From: Candidatus Nitrosopumilus sp.
Lineage (GTDB): Archaea > Thermoproteota > Nitrososphaeria > Nitrososphaerales > Nitrosopumilaceae
Reading direction: 5' to 3'
Length of the DNA stretch: 38,766 nucleotides
Assembly (NCBI GenBank): GCA_029864235.1
Contig: JAOTTW010000003.1
Location: 35,554 to 74,319 of the forward strand
The position numbers were made by a program, and so were the translations under genes. The number at the start of each line of letters is the position of its first letter. Position 1 is the stretch's first letter. The notes under the pieces were generated by a model that saw only the letters and a program-made list of their open reading frames with translations, was not told the DNA's origin and ran no database searches. Below, one piece after another: positions 1 to 8,970 of the stretch.

Positions 1-2
1 TA

Positions 3-1160
3 AGAGCATGGATGAGTCATGGAGATGAAGCAGAGCAAATTCCCTCAGGATTCAAAGTAATTGGACATACAGAAAGTGTAAAGGCAGCTGCAATTGCATC
101 TGAAAAAAAATCAATTTTTGGAATTCAATTTCATCCTGAAGTTGTACATACCGAGCAAGGAATAGAAATTTTGAAGAATTTTGTTTTGAAAGTTTGTGGT
201 GCCAAACAAGATTGGACAATGGAGGGATTTATTGAATCTACAGTAGAAAAAATTTCAAAGATTGAGGGTAATGTTTTATGTGGAGTTAGTGGTGGAATAG
301 ACTCTACTGTAGCAGCTTTACTTATTCATAAGGCAATAGGGAATAGACTCAAGTGTATTTTTGTAAATAATGGTCTTTTGCGGTTAAATGAAGAAATAGA
401 GATTGAAGAAATGTTTAAAAATAATTTCAAGGTTAATTTTACAGCAATTAATGCATCTCAAGTATTTTTGGATAAACTAGAGGGAGTAGATGATCCTGAA
501 AAGAAGAGAATGATTGTGGGTGAAGAATTCATTCATGTATTTACGGAGTTTGCAAAAATAAATGGTCCATTCAAGTGGCTTGCTCAAGGAACACTATATC
601 CAGATGTCATTGAAAGTGGAATTTCCAAAGGTCCTGCAGCAGTCATAAAATCTCACCATAATGTTGGTGGACTTCCTGATTGGCTTGATTTAGAAATTCT
701 AGAGCCATTAAGAGATATTTACAAAGACGAAGTTAGAAAAATTGCAAAACTTTTAGGAGTTCCTGAGAAACTCTTTATGAGACACCCATTCCCTGGACCA
801 GGATTGGCAGTCAGAATAATTGGAGAAGTAACCCCAAAGAAGCTAAGCATTGCAAAGGTGGCAAGCAAAATTGTAGAAGAGGAGCTTATTGAAGCTGATC
901 TTTATGGAAAAGTTTGGCAGGCATATGCATCTGTTGGAGATGATAAAGCAGTAGGAGTTGTAGGAGACGAAAGAAAATATGGAAATATTGTAATGATCAG
1001 AGTTGTGGATTCTATTGATGCGATGACGGCGGATTGGACAAGATTACCACATAAGTTACTAGAAAAAATGAGCAATAGAATAACAAATGAGATTGATGAT
1101 GTTACTTGGGTAACATATACAATTTCAAGTAAACCACCTGCAACGATTGAGCCTCAGTAA
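3..1160 (+). CDS. guaA: GMP synthase (glutamine-hydrolysing), 3' part
   Basis: This enzyme aminates XMP to GMP in the cytoplasm using glutamine and ATP. The gene enters from outside the window: the reading frame is open from base 3, and the residues just before the first ATG (R-A-W) belong to the conserved tail of the glutaminase domain, so base 12 is not the true start. Counting from that ATG, the glutaminase His is in FHPEV (about residue 41), followed by the PP-loop SGGIDS (93-98) of the ATP pyrophosphatase domain. The C-terminal dimerisation domain is complete and ends in the typical PPATIE segment. The first half of the class I glutaminase domain, with the catalytic Cys, is missing only because of the window edge. 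Identification is secure. Confidence 0.97.
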   Translation, partial: RAWMSHGDEAEQIPSGFKVIGHTESVKAAAIASEKKSIFGIQFHPEVVHTEQGIEILKNFVLKVCGAKQDWTMEGFIESTVEKISKIEGNVLCGVSGGIDSTVAALLIHKAIGNRLKCIFVNNGLLRLNEEIEIEEMFKNNFKVNFTAINASQVFLDKLEGVDDPEKKRMIVGEEFIHVFTEFAKINGPFKWLAQGTLYPDVIESGISKGPAAVIKSHHNVGGLPDWLDLEILEPLRDIYKDEVRKIAKLLGVPEKLFMRHPFPGPGLAVRIIGEVTPKKLSIAKVASKIVEEELIEADLYGKVWQAYASVGDDKAVGVVGDERKYGNIVMIRVVDSIDAMTADWTRLPHKLLEKMSNRITNEIDDVTWVTYTISSKPPATIEPQ

Positions 1161-1173
1161 TTAAATATAAGTT

Positions 1174-1304
1174 ATGAAAAAATTTGGCGCATTACCATTC
1201 CTATCAAAGGAGCAGGATTGATTCTAATAAGTACAGAATTAGATGCGAACATTAAAAAAAAAGTACGGAGAGTCTTGGAAATCATTCACAAATTTGGAGT
1301 TTAA
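1174..1304 (+). pseudogene. small frameshifted ORF downstream of guaA
   Basis: An ATG at 1174 opens a frame that stops after 15 codons. The -1 frame from about 1182 is open to the TAA at 1302 and reads like a real protein: IWRITIP, then a hydrophobic LILIST stretch, then a basic helix ending HKFGV. The two frames meet at a run of six A residues (1177-1182). One extra A would give a continuous protein of about 43 residues beginning MKKIWRI. The second frame is also in phase with guaA across its stop, but GuaA is already full length, so readthrough is unlikely. I do not recognise the protein. It may be a decayed gene, a homopolymer sequencing error or programmed slippage. Confidence 0.4.
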
Positions 1305-1339
1305 AAAACTACTTTAATACAAAACAACATACAATAATC

Positions 1340-1807
1340 ATGGTAAAAATTCCAGATGATATTAAGGAATTCATAGAGACGCAAGGAGTTTTTGCAGTTG
1401 CAACCATAGGAGGCAATAGTATTCCAAATGTATCTCCTAGGATTTTCTTCAAAGTAGAAGAAGATGCAATCTATTGGCTTGATTTTTTCAAACATAAATC
1501 TTTTAAAAATATGCAGTCAAATCCCTGGGTGACTATTTGTGTTTTTAATAAAAATGAGTTGAAAGGATTTCAGTTTAGAGGAGTCGTTACTTTCATTACT
1601 GATGAACCAACAAGATCTGAAATAAAAAATTCTATCATTAAGATCATATTGGAAAAAAATTTATCAGACAAAATAAAAAAAATTAGTCAGAATGAAGCTC
1701 AGGTAATTCAATTTGAGCCCAAAGTATGTTATTCTCTTAATCCTGAAGAGTATACGGATATGTGTATAGGTTCTGATATAGATTCTACACAGCTATTTCA
1801 AAAGTAA
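1340..1807 (+). CDS. pyridoxamine 5'-phosphate oxidase-like FMN-binding protein
   Basis: A 155-residue single-domain protein resembling the split-barrel flavin reductase/PNPOx-like family. It opens with a short helix, then VFAVATIGGNSIPNVSPR, the usual strand-turn-strand in which small-molecule oxidoreductases of this family hold the FMN phosphate. This is followed by IYWLDFFKHKSF and a typical central FRGVVTF strand. The length fits the family. The first ATG is used, and the gene stands alone on this strand between guaA and the convergent ROK gene. Substrate and cofactor (FMN, F420 or heme) cannot be told from sequence. Confidence 0.8.
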   Translation: MVKIPDDIKEFIETQGVFAVATIGGNSIPNVSPRIFFKVEEDAIYWLDFFKHKSFKNMQSNPWVTICVFNKNELKGFQFRGVVTFITDEPTRSEIKNSIIKIILEKNLSDKIKKISQNEAQVIQFEPKVCYSLNPEEYTDMCIGSDIDSTQLFQK

Positions 1808-1853
1808 TCTAACAATCTGATTCTAATTAATACTTAGAACATTGCTAAACTGC

Positions 1854-2717
1854 TTATTTTAGTAATGCGGCACCAAATACTCCTGCTGAATCACCAAGAT
1901 TGTTTTTTAGAATTGGTGTATCAACAAGTTCAGAAAAAACCTTTTCATATACTGATTCTTTTCCATCAACATATAAAAAATCAATATTTGATAGTCCACC
2001 CCCAAGCACAACAACATCAGGATCTAAGATATCAATTACATTTGCAATTCCAAATCCAAAATTTTCAAGGAATTCATCTTTCCATTGTTTTAACTTGGGA
2101 TTATCAGACTGTATAATTTCAGGCATAGTTTGAGAGTTTTCTGTTAATACTAACCATCGATTTTCTAATGCAGGTCCACTGAGATATGTCTCAACACATC
2201 CATGTTTTCCACAATAACACGCATTACCATTTTGATGTAATATATGATGTCCCCATTCTCCTGCAATATTTGTTCTGCCCTGATGAAGTTTACCATTAAT
2301 TACGATTCCTCCACCAACACCAGTTCCCATAATTACTCCAAAAACAATTTCGTATCCTTTTGCTGCTCCCAGTGTAGCTTCAGCAATAGTAAAACAGTTT
2401 GCGTCATTTTCTATGAAGATTTTTTTTCCTAATAATTTTTGCAAATCTTCTTTCAGGGGTTTTCCAATTAGAGATTGGGTATTACTATTTGTTATCAAGC
2501 CAGTTTTTCTTGAAATTACTCCGGGTGTACAAACTCCTAAAGTAAAATGATCTACATAAGATAAATCAAGTACAAGTGATTTTATCGATTCTAAGATTTC
2601 TTGATAACCATTTTTTGGAGTAGGAATTCTTTTTCTTTGTATTGTGTTAAGATTTGAATCTAGAAGAATTCCTTCAATTTTAGTTCCACCAAGGTCTATA
2701 CCAATTTTGTACAACAA
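1854..2717 (-). CDS. ROK-family sugar kinase (glucokinase-like)
   Basis: A 287-residue ATP-dependent hexose kinase of the ROK family. The N-terminal phosphate-binding motif GIDLGGT is at 6-12, the catalytic Asp lies in ENDAN (103-107) and the second glycine-rich ATP loop is GTGVGGG (131-137). The ROK zinc site is complete: His157 and the CxCGxxGC cluster at 167-174. The codon at 2717 is TTG, and a second TTG follows directly, so the start is one of these two. The gene lies 26 nt downstream of the thermosome gene on the same strand and may be co-transcribed, although an AT-rich TATA-like stretch fills the gap. The sugar substrate is not predictable; glucose or an N-acetyl sugar are both possible. 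Confidence 0.88.
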   Translation of the reverse strand: MLYKIGIDLGGTKIEGILLDSNLNTIQRKRIPTPKNGYQEILESIKSLVLDLSYVDHFTLGVCTPGVISRKTGLITNSNTQSLIGKPLKEDLQKLLGKKIFIENDANCFTIAEATLGAAKGYEIVFGVIMGTGVGGGIVINGKLHQGRTNIAGEWGHHILHQNGNACYCGKHGCVETYLSGPALENRWLVLTENSQTMPEIIQSDNPKLKQWKDEFLENFGFGIANVIDILDPDVVVLGGGLSNIDFLYVDGKESVYEKVFSELVDTPILKNNLGDSAGVFGAALLK

Positions 2718-2743
2718 TAATGAAAATAAATTATATCTTGAAT

Positions 2744-4363
2744 TTATCCCATTGGAGGCATGCCGCCACCTGAACCACCAGATACAGCAATTACGTCATC
2801 AATTCTGAGAATCATACAGGCTGCCTCTGTTGCAGATTTTATGATTTGCTCTTTTACCACAATTGGCTCAACAACATCAATGGATAACATATCTGCGATT
2901 TTTGTGTTTCGTGCATCAATCCCTGTCCATTTTCTACCTTGATTTTGTTTTGCTCTAAGATTAGCCATTGTATCAATTGGATCCATTCCAGCATTTTCAG
3001 CAATTGTCAATGGAATTGTTTCTAGAGCTTCTGCATATTTTTTAATTGCAAGTTGCTCACGACCATCAAAGCTATCTGCCCAATCTTTAAGTTGTGAAGC
3101 TGCATATGATTCTGGTGCACCACCTCCGGCAACAATTTCTGGTTTTTCAATAACATCCTTTACTACCATTAAGGAATCATGGATTGAGCGATCTACTTCA
3201 TCAATTACTCGTTGTGAGCCTCCTCTGATTAGAAGGGTAACTGATTGTGGATGTTTACAACCCTCAATGAAAACCCATTTGTCAGATTCTACTTTCTTTT
3301 GTTGTGCTAAATCTGCAATACCTAAGTCTTTTTCTGAAAGATCATCTAAATTTGATGAAACACGTCCACCAGTTGCTTTTCCAAGTTTAATCATATCACT
3401 TTCTTTAACACGACGAACTGCCATAATACCATGTTTTGCTAGATAGTGTTGCGCAATATCATCAATACCTTTTTGACAAATCAAAACATTTGCTCCAACA
3501 TCATGTAGTTTGTCAACCATTGCTTTTAGCATTCTGTTTTCTTCTTCCAAAAACATTTGCATTTGAGTAGGATCAGTAATTCTGATTTCTGAACTCATTT
3601 CAGTTTTTTCAATTTCAAGTGCAGAGTTAAGTAAGGCAATTTTTGCATTTTCAATTTTGGTCGGCATTCCACTATGAACAATTTCTTTATCCAAAACAAT
3701 TCCTTTAATAATTTGAGTATCTTGAATGGAGCCACCAGCTTTCTTTTCAACTTTAACGTTTTCAAGATCTATTGAATATATTTCACCTTTTTTAGTAGCC
3801 ACTTTAAGAATTGCATCAACTACAACTTTGGAAAGAATATCACTGTCTTCAGAGATTAGTTTTGATTGCATACTTGTAACTGCAATTTTAAGAAGTGTTT
3901 CTCGGTCATCAGGTTTAATCTTTTTTGCCATCTCTGAATAAATTTCTAGTGTTTTTTCTGCAGCTGCTTGATATCCTTCAACTATCACTGAAGAGTGTAC
4001 ATCTTTTTTGAGTAGTTCTTCTGCTTTAGATAGAAGAGCCCCCGCAAAAACCACTGATGAAGTTGTCCCATCACCTACTTCATTGTCAACTGTTTTGGAA
4101 ATTTCCACCATCATTTTAGCAGCTGGGTGTTGAACGTCAATTTCTTTTAGAATTGTTGCACCATCATTTGTAATAGTAACATCTCCTAAGGAGTCAACTA
4201 ACATTTTATCCAAACCTCTTGGTCCTAAGCTACTTCGAACTAATTCTGCGACTAACTTTGCAGCTGCTATGTTATTTTGTTGAGCGTCCTTGCCTTTTTG
4301 TTGTAAAGCACTCTCTTTTAGTACTAATACAGGTCCATTTGGTCCTTGTTGAATTGATGCCAT
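2744..4363 (-). CDS. thermosome subunit (group II chaperonin)
   Basis: A 539-residue subunit of the archaeal CCT-like chaperonin, which folds cytosolic proteins in an ATP-driven double ring. The sequence has the diagnostic equatorial motifs [14 protein letters not shown] and [10 protein letters not shown] near the N-terminus and the ATP-binding GDGTT (about 97-101). The apical and intermediate domains follow, and the C-terminal tail is glycine/methionine-rich ([11 protein letters not shown]) and would project into the cavity. Length is normal. The ATG start is followed directly by the usual N-terminal extension. Thaumarchaea often carry more than one thermosome gene, so I do not assign alpha or beta. 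Confidence 0.97.
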   Translation of the reverse strand: MASIQQGPNGPVLVLKESALQQKGKDAQQNNIAAAKLVAELVRSSLGPRGLDKMLVDSLGDVTITNDGATILKEIDVQHPAAKMMVEISKTVDNEVGDGTTSSVVFAGALLSKAEELLKKDVHSSVIVEGYQAAAEKTLEIYSEMAKKIKPDDRETLLKIAVTSMQSKLISEDSDILSKVVVDAILKVATKKGEIYSIDLENVKVEKKAGGSIQDTQIIKGIVLDKEIVHSGMPTKIENAKIALLNSALEIEKTEMSSEIRITDPTQMQMFLEEENRMLKAMVDKLHDVGANVLICQKGIDDIAQHYLAKHGIMAVRRVKESDMIKLGKATGGRVSSNLDDLSEKDLGIADLAQQKKVESDKWVFIEGCKHPQSVTLLIRGGSQRVIDEVDRSIHDSLMVVKDVIEKPEIVAGGGAPESYAASQLKDWADSFDGREQLAIKKYAEALETIPLTIAENAGMDPIDTMANLRAKQNQGRKWTGIDARNTKIADMLSIDVVEPIVVKEQIIKSATEAACMILRIDDVIAVSGGSGGGMPPMG

Positions 4364-4407
4364 TAAGATTCAGCTTCAATTCCCTAATTCCCCCTTTTTA
4401 ATATTAC

Positions 4408-6171
4408 TTACTTGATCGGGTTGATATAAGATCTAGTTTTCACATCAACAATACCATTTGAGAGAATTCTTACAGAAGGAAGAGCTAGAAATGGTAAAAA
4501 TAATGGAATTAGATGTGGTCGTGAAAATTTGCAACCAGAATCAACTATCGAGTCATTAATTTTCTTAAAATTGGAAGAAACATCTTCAAATGAATCAGTT
4601 GATAAAATTCCTGCAAATTGTAATGGTAAAGAGGCTACAACTTTACCAGATTTTACAACTACTAAACCGCCTTGATTTTTTACTAGTATATTTGATGCAA
4701 TTGCCATATCTGAATCATCTGAGCCAATTACAATCAGATTATTTTCATGAAAGCTCCAAGTTGAGGCGAATGCACCAATATCTGCGCCAAAGTTTTCAAG
4801 GAATCCAATTGAATGTTTTTTTGTGCCAAAAATTCTATCAAAAGCAGCTACTTTCCATACATCATTATTATAAGAAGGTAATACATTTCCTTCCTCAACA
4901 TTTAGTTTTGCTTCTCCCAATTTTGTTATAATTTCAGTTTGCATAAAAATAGTATTTACATCAACTTGATTCTTTTTTGATTTAATAACAAAGTCATTTG
5001 GAGAGAATTTATTTAGTTTGACTGTATTTTTTATCCATGAGGGGATTGTTTTTTTCTTAATTGTAGTTACAATGCTTCCATTTGAAGCAACTAATTTTCC
5101 GCCTACAAATACTTTGGAGGGTTTAATTGTTTTTAAATTATCAAAAATTAGAATATCAGCTAACTTGCCTGGAGCTATTCCTCCTAAATCTTTGCCCATA
5201 TTATAATAATCAAAGCAGTTTTTTGATGCCATTGTTATTGCATCAATTGTTTCCAAGCCTAGATTGACAGATTCTCTTATGCAATGATCAATATGGCCAT
5301 AATTTGTCATATCCAAAGGATCTAGCCCATCAGAGCAAAACATCAGTTGATTAAGATGAGTTGTGTGAGATATAAGACGTGGAATGATTTGTTTTAAGTC
5401 ACGTCTAATTGAACCCTCTCTAATCATTATCCACATTCCTAAACGTAATCTTTCTAAGACTTGATCAAAATTTATGGGTTCATGACAAGATAGAATGCCG
5501 GATGAGACATATGCATTTAATTTTTTTTCACTTGCTCCTGCAGTATGACCATTAATAATACAATCAGCTTCCAACATAGAAGATAAGGATTTCATTGTCT
5601 TTGGATCACGAAGAGTAACTTTAGTCCACGAGAAAACTTCTCCTAATCCAAGTACATGAGGGTGTTTTATGGCAGATCTTTCTTGAGATGAAGACATTGT
5701 TTTACTATAGCTAAATTTTCCATCCACAGGTAAACCACCTGGAACTACCTGAAAAATTCTAATTGGTAAGTCTTCACCAAGTCTTAAAAATTCCTTAAAT
5801 CCTCCATATCCAGCTACGCTAACAATATCAATAGGATCAGAGAAAAGAGATGTAACTCCACATACAAGTGATTTTTTGGCAAGTTCAGAAGGCAATACAA
5901 ACTGATCAATATGTAAATGAGGATCGGCAAATCCAGGTCCAACAAATTTTTCGTTGACATCAATTGTAGTAGTTTTGGGCCCAATTGTATGACCTGCATT
6001 TGGACCAACATATGCAATTCTATCTTCAATAATTGCAATCTGAGTTTTAGGAATAATTTCTCTAGTATAGACAGATAATAAAGAGCAGTTTTTTAAAACA
6101 AGATCGGCTTTCTTATCTCCCATTGCAACGGAATTTAATGAGGAAATTGAATTGGCTAGGCTCGAAGTCAC
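4408..6171 (-). CDS. adenine deaminase-like amidohydrolase
   Basis: A 587-residue metal-dependent hydrolase of the Ade family, which converts adenine to hypoxanthine in purine salvage. The order of conserved blocks matches Ade: ADLVLKN, a DPHLHI metal motif, DPIDI, GLGE, NGHTAG, SCHE with MIREGS, a CSDG Asp, then the Ade-specific C-terminal domain (GFLENFGADIGAFAST, ILSTD). Several blocks differ from E. coli-type Ade: HIESS is HIDQF, DPHEI is DPIDI and the AHDSHN block is SFHENN. Substrate is therefore uncertain. The open frame starts with GTG at 6171; an ATG at 6123 is possible but would remove the N-terminal extension usual in this family. Confidence 0.82.
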   Translation of the reverse strand: MTSSLANSISSLNSVAMGDKKADLVLKNCSLLSVYTREIIPKTQIAIIEDRIAYVGPNAGHTIGPKTTTIDVNEKFVGPGFADPHLHIDQFVLPSELAKKSLVCGVTSLFSDPIDIVSVAGYGGFKEFLRLGEDLPIRIFQVVPGGLPVDGKFSYSKTMSSSQERSAIKHPHVLGLGEVFSWTKVTLRDPKTMKSLSSMLEADCIINGHTAGASEKKLNAYVSSGILSCHEPINFDQVLERLRLGMWIMIREGSIRRDLKQIIPRLISHTTHLNQLMFCSDGLDPLDMTNYGHIDHCIRESVNLGLETIDAITMASKNCFDYYNMGKDLGGIAPGKLADILIFDNLKTIKPSKVFVGGKLVASNGSIVTTIKKKTIPSWIKNTVKLNKFSPNDFVIKSKKNQVDVNTIFMQTEIITKLGEAKLNVEEGNVLPSYNNDVWKVAAFDRIFGTKKHSIGFLENFGADIGAFASTWSFHENNLIVIGSDDSDMAIASNILVKNQGGLVVVKSGKVVASLPLQFAGILSTDSFEDVSSNFKKINDSIVDSGCKFSRPHLIPLFLPFLALPSVRILSNGIVDVKTRSYINPIK

Positions 6172-6194
6172 GTATCATAGTTGTATTTTGCACC

Positions 6195-6202
6195 TATTAT
6201 AG
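6195..6202 (+). promoter_or_regulatory. candidate TATA box for L44e-S27e
   Basis: TATTATAG lies about 40 nt before the L44e ATG, in the short divergent gap to the adenine deaminase-like gene. Archaeal TATA boxes lie about 25 nt before the transcription start, so this would give a short leader. It is a weak call because the whole gap is AT-rich. Confidence 0.3.
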
Positions 6203-6241
6203 ATTCAATGCTTAAATTACCGTTGAAGCGGTTTTTTTGAT

Positions 6242-6523
6242 ATGAATATACCCAAGACCATAAGAAAGTATTGTGGAAAATGTAAGACACATACTGAACA
6301 AAAGGTCTCTATTTACAAGGCAGGAAAAAGACGTGGTTCTGCTAGGGGAGAGCGTAGACACGCTGAACGAAAAAAAGGATATGGTGGACAAAAGTTCCCA
6401 AAACTTGCAAAACCTGCAAAAGTTACCAAGAAAGTTACTCCCATAATGACTTGTACTGTATGTAAAAAGAAATACAATAAATCGGGTATAAGGATTAAGA
6501 AATTTGAATTGGTGGCTGCATGA
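6242..6523 (+). CDS. rpl44e: 50S ribosomal protein L44e
   Basis: A 93-residue zinc-binding protein of the large ribosomal subunit, found in archaea and eukaryotes. It begins MNIPKTIRKYCGKCKTHT, carrying the first CxxC pair, has the very basic middle segment expected (KRRGSARGERRH, GYGGQKFP), and a second CxxC pair near residues 75-78. Length is normal. Its stop overlaps the start of S27e in an ATGA junction, the usual L44e-S27e pair in archaea, which supports both starts. Confidence 0.97.
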   Translation: MNIPKTIRKYCGKCKTHTEQKVSIYKAGKRRGSARGERRHAERKKGYGGQKFPKLAKPAKVTKKVTPIMTCTVCKKKYNKSGIRIKKFELVAA

Positions 6524-6717
6524 AAAAAGATCATATTGAAATTCCAAAACCATCAAGTAAATTTCAGAAAGTTAATTGTAATGAATGCGGTGAACTTCAA
6601 GTGGTGTATTCACACGCTTCACAATCTGTAGCTTGTAATTCTTGTGGAAATAGTATTGCTGAACCAACTGGTTCAAAGGCAAAGATTAATGGAAAAATCT
6701 CAGGTAGTGCTGAGTAA
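6520..6717 (+). CDS. rps27e: 30S ribosomal protein S27e
   Basis: A 65-residue small-subunit protein with one four-cysteine zinc ribbon: CNEC about residues 20-23 and CNSC about 39-42, with the family phrase VVYSHASQSVAC between them. Translation is probably coupled to L44e through a 4-nt overlap. The last 18 bases overlap the 3' end of the convergent cobY gene. Confidence 0.97.
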   Translation: MKKDHIEIPKPSSKFQKVNCNECGELQVVYSHASQSVACNSCGNSIAEPTGSKAKINGKISGSAE

Positions 6718-7284
6718 ATCATAGTCTTCTTTTGTATTTAAGTTAAATCCAATTCTTTTATCATTAAAAACTATAAAATTTTCAGGAATTTTTTTTAGCT
6801 GAGATATTTTTTCTGCATTAATTAGAGAAATACCAGTATAACAGCAAGTCTGATTGTTAAAATTAATTTCATATTCAGTAGAAATTTTTAGTGAAGAAAG
6901 GAATTCTTTTGTTATAAGAAAACTAGTCCAAATATTTTCGGGATTATATTGTTTAACAATATTTTGAATTATTTTTCCATCTAAAAGCGGCAAATCACCT
7001 GAAGATACTAGAACAGGATCATTAATCATAGTTAAAACTTGATTGAGATCTTTAACATATCCATGTCCGTATGAATTAAAAAGTTCAATGTTATTTCGCT
7101 GCAACAGTTTTTTTGTTTCTGGTGAATTGGAACTTGTAACTGCTATTATTTTTGAGAAACATTTTGATTCTTTCAGTGCATCGATCACATGTATAATAAT
7201 TGGTTTTTTGTATTCAAGTAACAATTTTTCTTTAGCAATAGGCATTCTACTTCCTTTGCCACCAGCCATAACAATTCCAATCAT
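6700..7284 (-). CDS. cobY: adenosylcobinamide-phosphate guanylyltransferase (CobY)
   Basis: A 194-residue nucleotidyltransferase of the MobA-like fold. It opens with MIGIVMAGGKGSRM, the GTP-binding GGxGxR loop, followed by the Lys in KEKLLL. The DLPLL segment (about 97) supplies the metal-binding Asp. In archaea this enzyme replaces the bacterial CobU guanylyltransferase and activates adenosylcobinamide phosphate with GTP for nucleotide-loop assembly. MobA (molybdopterin) is the main alternative, but position as the last gene of a cobalamin operon, overlapping cobS by 4 nt, favours CobY. Its 3' end runs 18 nt into S27e on the opposite strand. Confidence 0.88.
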   Translation of the reverse strand: MIGIVMAGGKGSRMPIAKEKLLLEYKKPIIIHVIDALKESKCFSKIIAVTSSNSPETKKLLQRNNIELFNSYGHGYVKDLNQVLTMINDPVLVSSGDLPLLDGKIIQNIVKQYNPENIWTSFLITKEFLSSLKISTEYEINFNNQTCCYTGISLINAEKISQLKKIPENFIVFNDKRIGFNLNTKEDYDLLSTT

Positions 7285-8006
7285 ATTGAAACAAAAATTA
7301 GGATAGATGTTAATCTGGTAAGTTCATTTGTTGCACCTAAAATATCTCCTGTAATTCCTCCAAAACTATGTGTTGATATACCCACTAGAAAGATTGTCAA
7401 GATTATTCCAGTACAAAAAACTACTATTCCTGAAATTCCACTAAATAATACTAGTGGAATTAATGTAATTATGCCTGCAACTAGAAGTTTTTTCTGGTTT
7501 TTCATCAACTCAACGAACGGAGAATTTGAACCTAAAGACGCAGATTTTGCAATACTTGCCATCAATACCATTGAAAATTTTGCTAGAATTTCACTTAGCA
7601 AGATTGCCATAAACAATTGATATCCAGTTGATAATGAGAGTGCAACAATTAGACCCACAACATACAACACAATTGCCATAATTCCAGCTGAGCCAGTAGA
7701 AAGATCCTTCATTGCAGCTAGTTTTTTTTCTTTTGTTCCTTTAACCATCAAACCATCAGCAAAATCTGCCAATCCATCAGTATGGTGAATTCCAGTAATA
7801 ATTGCAAAAGATGCAACAACTAATAGACCAACTAATAGGGGATCCAAAAAAAACGATAAACTAAATCCAATTGTTCCAACAATCAGACCTATTACAATTC
7901 CAACAACAGGAAAAACATACATGTATTTTGCAATTGTTTCAAGCTTTGCATTTCCAGTTGGAATAATTGTTAAAAACGAGAATACTGAACCAATTTCTTT
8001 AAGCAT
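7281..8006 (-). CDS. cobS: adenosylcobinamide-GDP ribazoletransferase (cobalamin synthase)
   Basis: This integral membrane enzyme joins adenosylcobinamide-GDP to alpha-ribazole (phosphate), the last assembly step of cobalamin. The protein has the CobS signature GIHHTDGLADFADGLM (about residues 72-87) with its metal-binding acidic residues, then several hydrophobic helices. I place the start at the ATG at 8006 (MLKEIGSVFSFLT), which matches the family N-terminus. The open frame extends 15 codons upstream to 8051, but that part overlaps cbiB heavily and does not look like the family. The chosen start overlaps the cbiB stop by 8 nt and the 3' end overlaps cobY by 4 nt. Confidence 0.93.
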   Translation of the reverse strand: MLKEIGSVFSFLTIIPTGNAKLETIAKYMYVFPVVGIVIGLIVGTIGFSLSFFLDPLLVGLLVVASFAIITGIHHTDGLADFADGLMVKGTKEKKLAAMKDLSTGSAGIMAIVLYVVGLIVALSLSTGYQLFMAILLSEILAKFSMVLMASIAKSASLGSNSPFVELMKNQKKLLVAGIITLIPLVLFSGISGIVVFCTGIILTIFLVGISTHSFGGITGDILGATNELTRLTSILIFVSI

Positions 8007-8970
8007 GAATCCACCACCCAAGATAAGATAAGAACAAAATAATTGGTACAACTACAATACCTGAAAAAATTATTGAGGTTACTTTCATTAACGCAATTGC
8101 TGACTTGACATGATAAACTGAAAATGAAATATTACCATCTCCAAGGTTATAGTGATCAATTTTTTCAAATTTTTTCCCTAATGCACCAGCAATAGCTGCC
8201 ATAGGATACCCTGCATTACGGCTCTCAGTTTTCTTTCCGTCCCTAATCATTATTTTATATGATTTTTTCCAGTCATTTTTAAGAATCATAGCGCTTAGAA
8301 CCATCACAAAAGCAGTAAGCCTTGATGGGATGTAATTCAAAAAGGTATCACAATGTGCTCCGAACCATCCAATATTTTTGAAAATTTTCGATTTATATCC
8401 AATCATTGAATCTGCAGTGTTAATTACTCTATAAACAAATGCGCCTGGAAGACCAAATAACCCAAAATAGAACAATGGTGCTGTTATACCATCAACAGTA
8501 TTCTCACTAATACTCTCTATAATACCTGAAATAACATGGTTTCTATCCAAATTTTTTGTATTCCTTTTTACTATCATCGATAGGTTATTCCTTGCAGACA
8601 AGATATCATCTCGTTCTAAACATTTAACAACTGATAGAGCATGTCTTTCCATTCCTTTAATGGCAATAGTTACTTTTAACAAAATTGTTCCAACAATAAT
8701 AGAAATAATCATGGTCAGATAGTCTAGTGTTATTAATTCAATTCCTATTTCTAGTGAAATTATTAAAGATGATACAATTCCAGCTGAAATAAAAATTATA
8801 AAGATACCACCAATTTTTTCTAAATTTTCTGAAGAGTTTTTAAAAAAAGGAGTTAATTTTGCAATTAGTGAACCAATCCAAAAAGTTGGATGAAATTTAT
8901 TTTTTGGATCACCCAAAAAGAAATCGAATATTAGTGCAAAAAATACAATCAACACAGACTCAATTATCAT
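7999..8970 (-). CDS. cbiB: adenosylcobinamide-phosphate synthase (CbiB/CobD)
   Basis: A 323-residue multi-span membrane protein that attaches aminopropanol phosphate (or aminopropanol) to adenosylcobyric acid. Family features are the N-terminal DFFLGDPKNKFHPTFWIG, the ISENTVDGITAPLFYF block and YPMAAIAGAL near the end, with hydrophobic helices at about 3-20, 50-70, 75-100 and the C-terminus. It starts in an ATGA overlap with cobQ and overlaps cobS by 8 nt, so the three are surely one transcript. Length is normal for the family. Confidence 0.95.
   Translation of the reverse strand: MIIESVLIVFFALIFDFFLGDPKNKFHPTFWIGSLIAKLTPFFKNSSENLEKIGGIFIIFISAGIVSSLIISLEIGIELITLDYLTMIISIIVGTILLKVTIAIKGMERHALSVVKCLERDDILSARNNLSMIVKRNTKNLDRNHVISGIIESISENTVDGITAPLFYFGLFGLPGAFVYRVINTADSMIGYKSKIFKNIGWFGAHCDTFLNYIPSRLTAFVMVLSAMILKNDWKKSYKIMIRDGKKTESRNAGYPMAAIAGALGKKFEKIDHYNLGDGNISFSVYHVKSAIALMKVTSIIFSGIVVVPIILFLSYLGWWIHA

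Noticed and set aside
1301-1495. minus-strand frame overlapping the PNPOx-like gene
   Set aside because: Lies antisense within a well-supported gene and has Cys/Phe/Tyr-rich composition typical of shadow frames.
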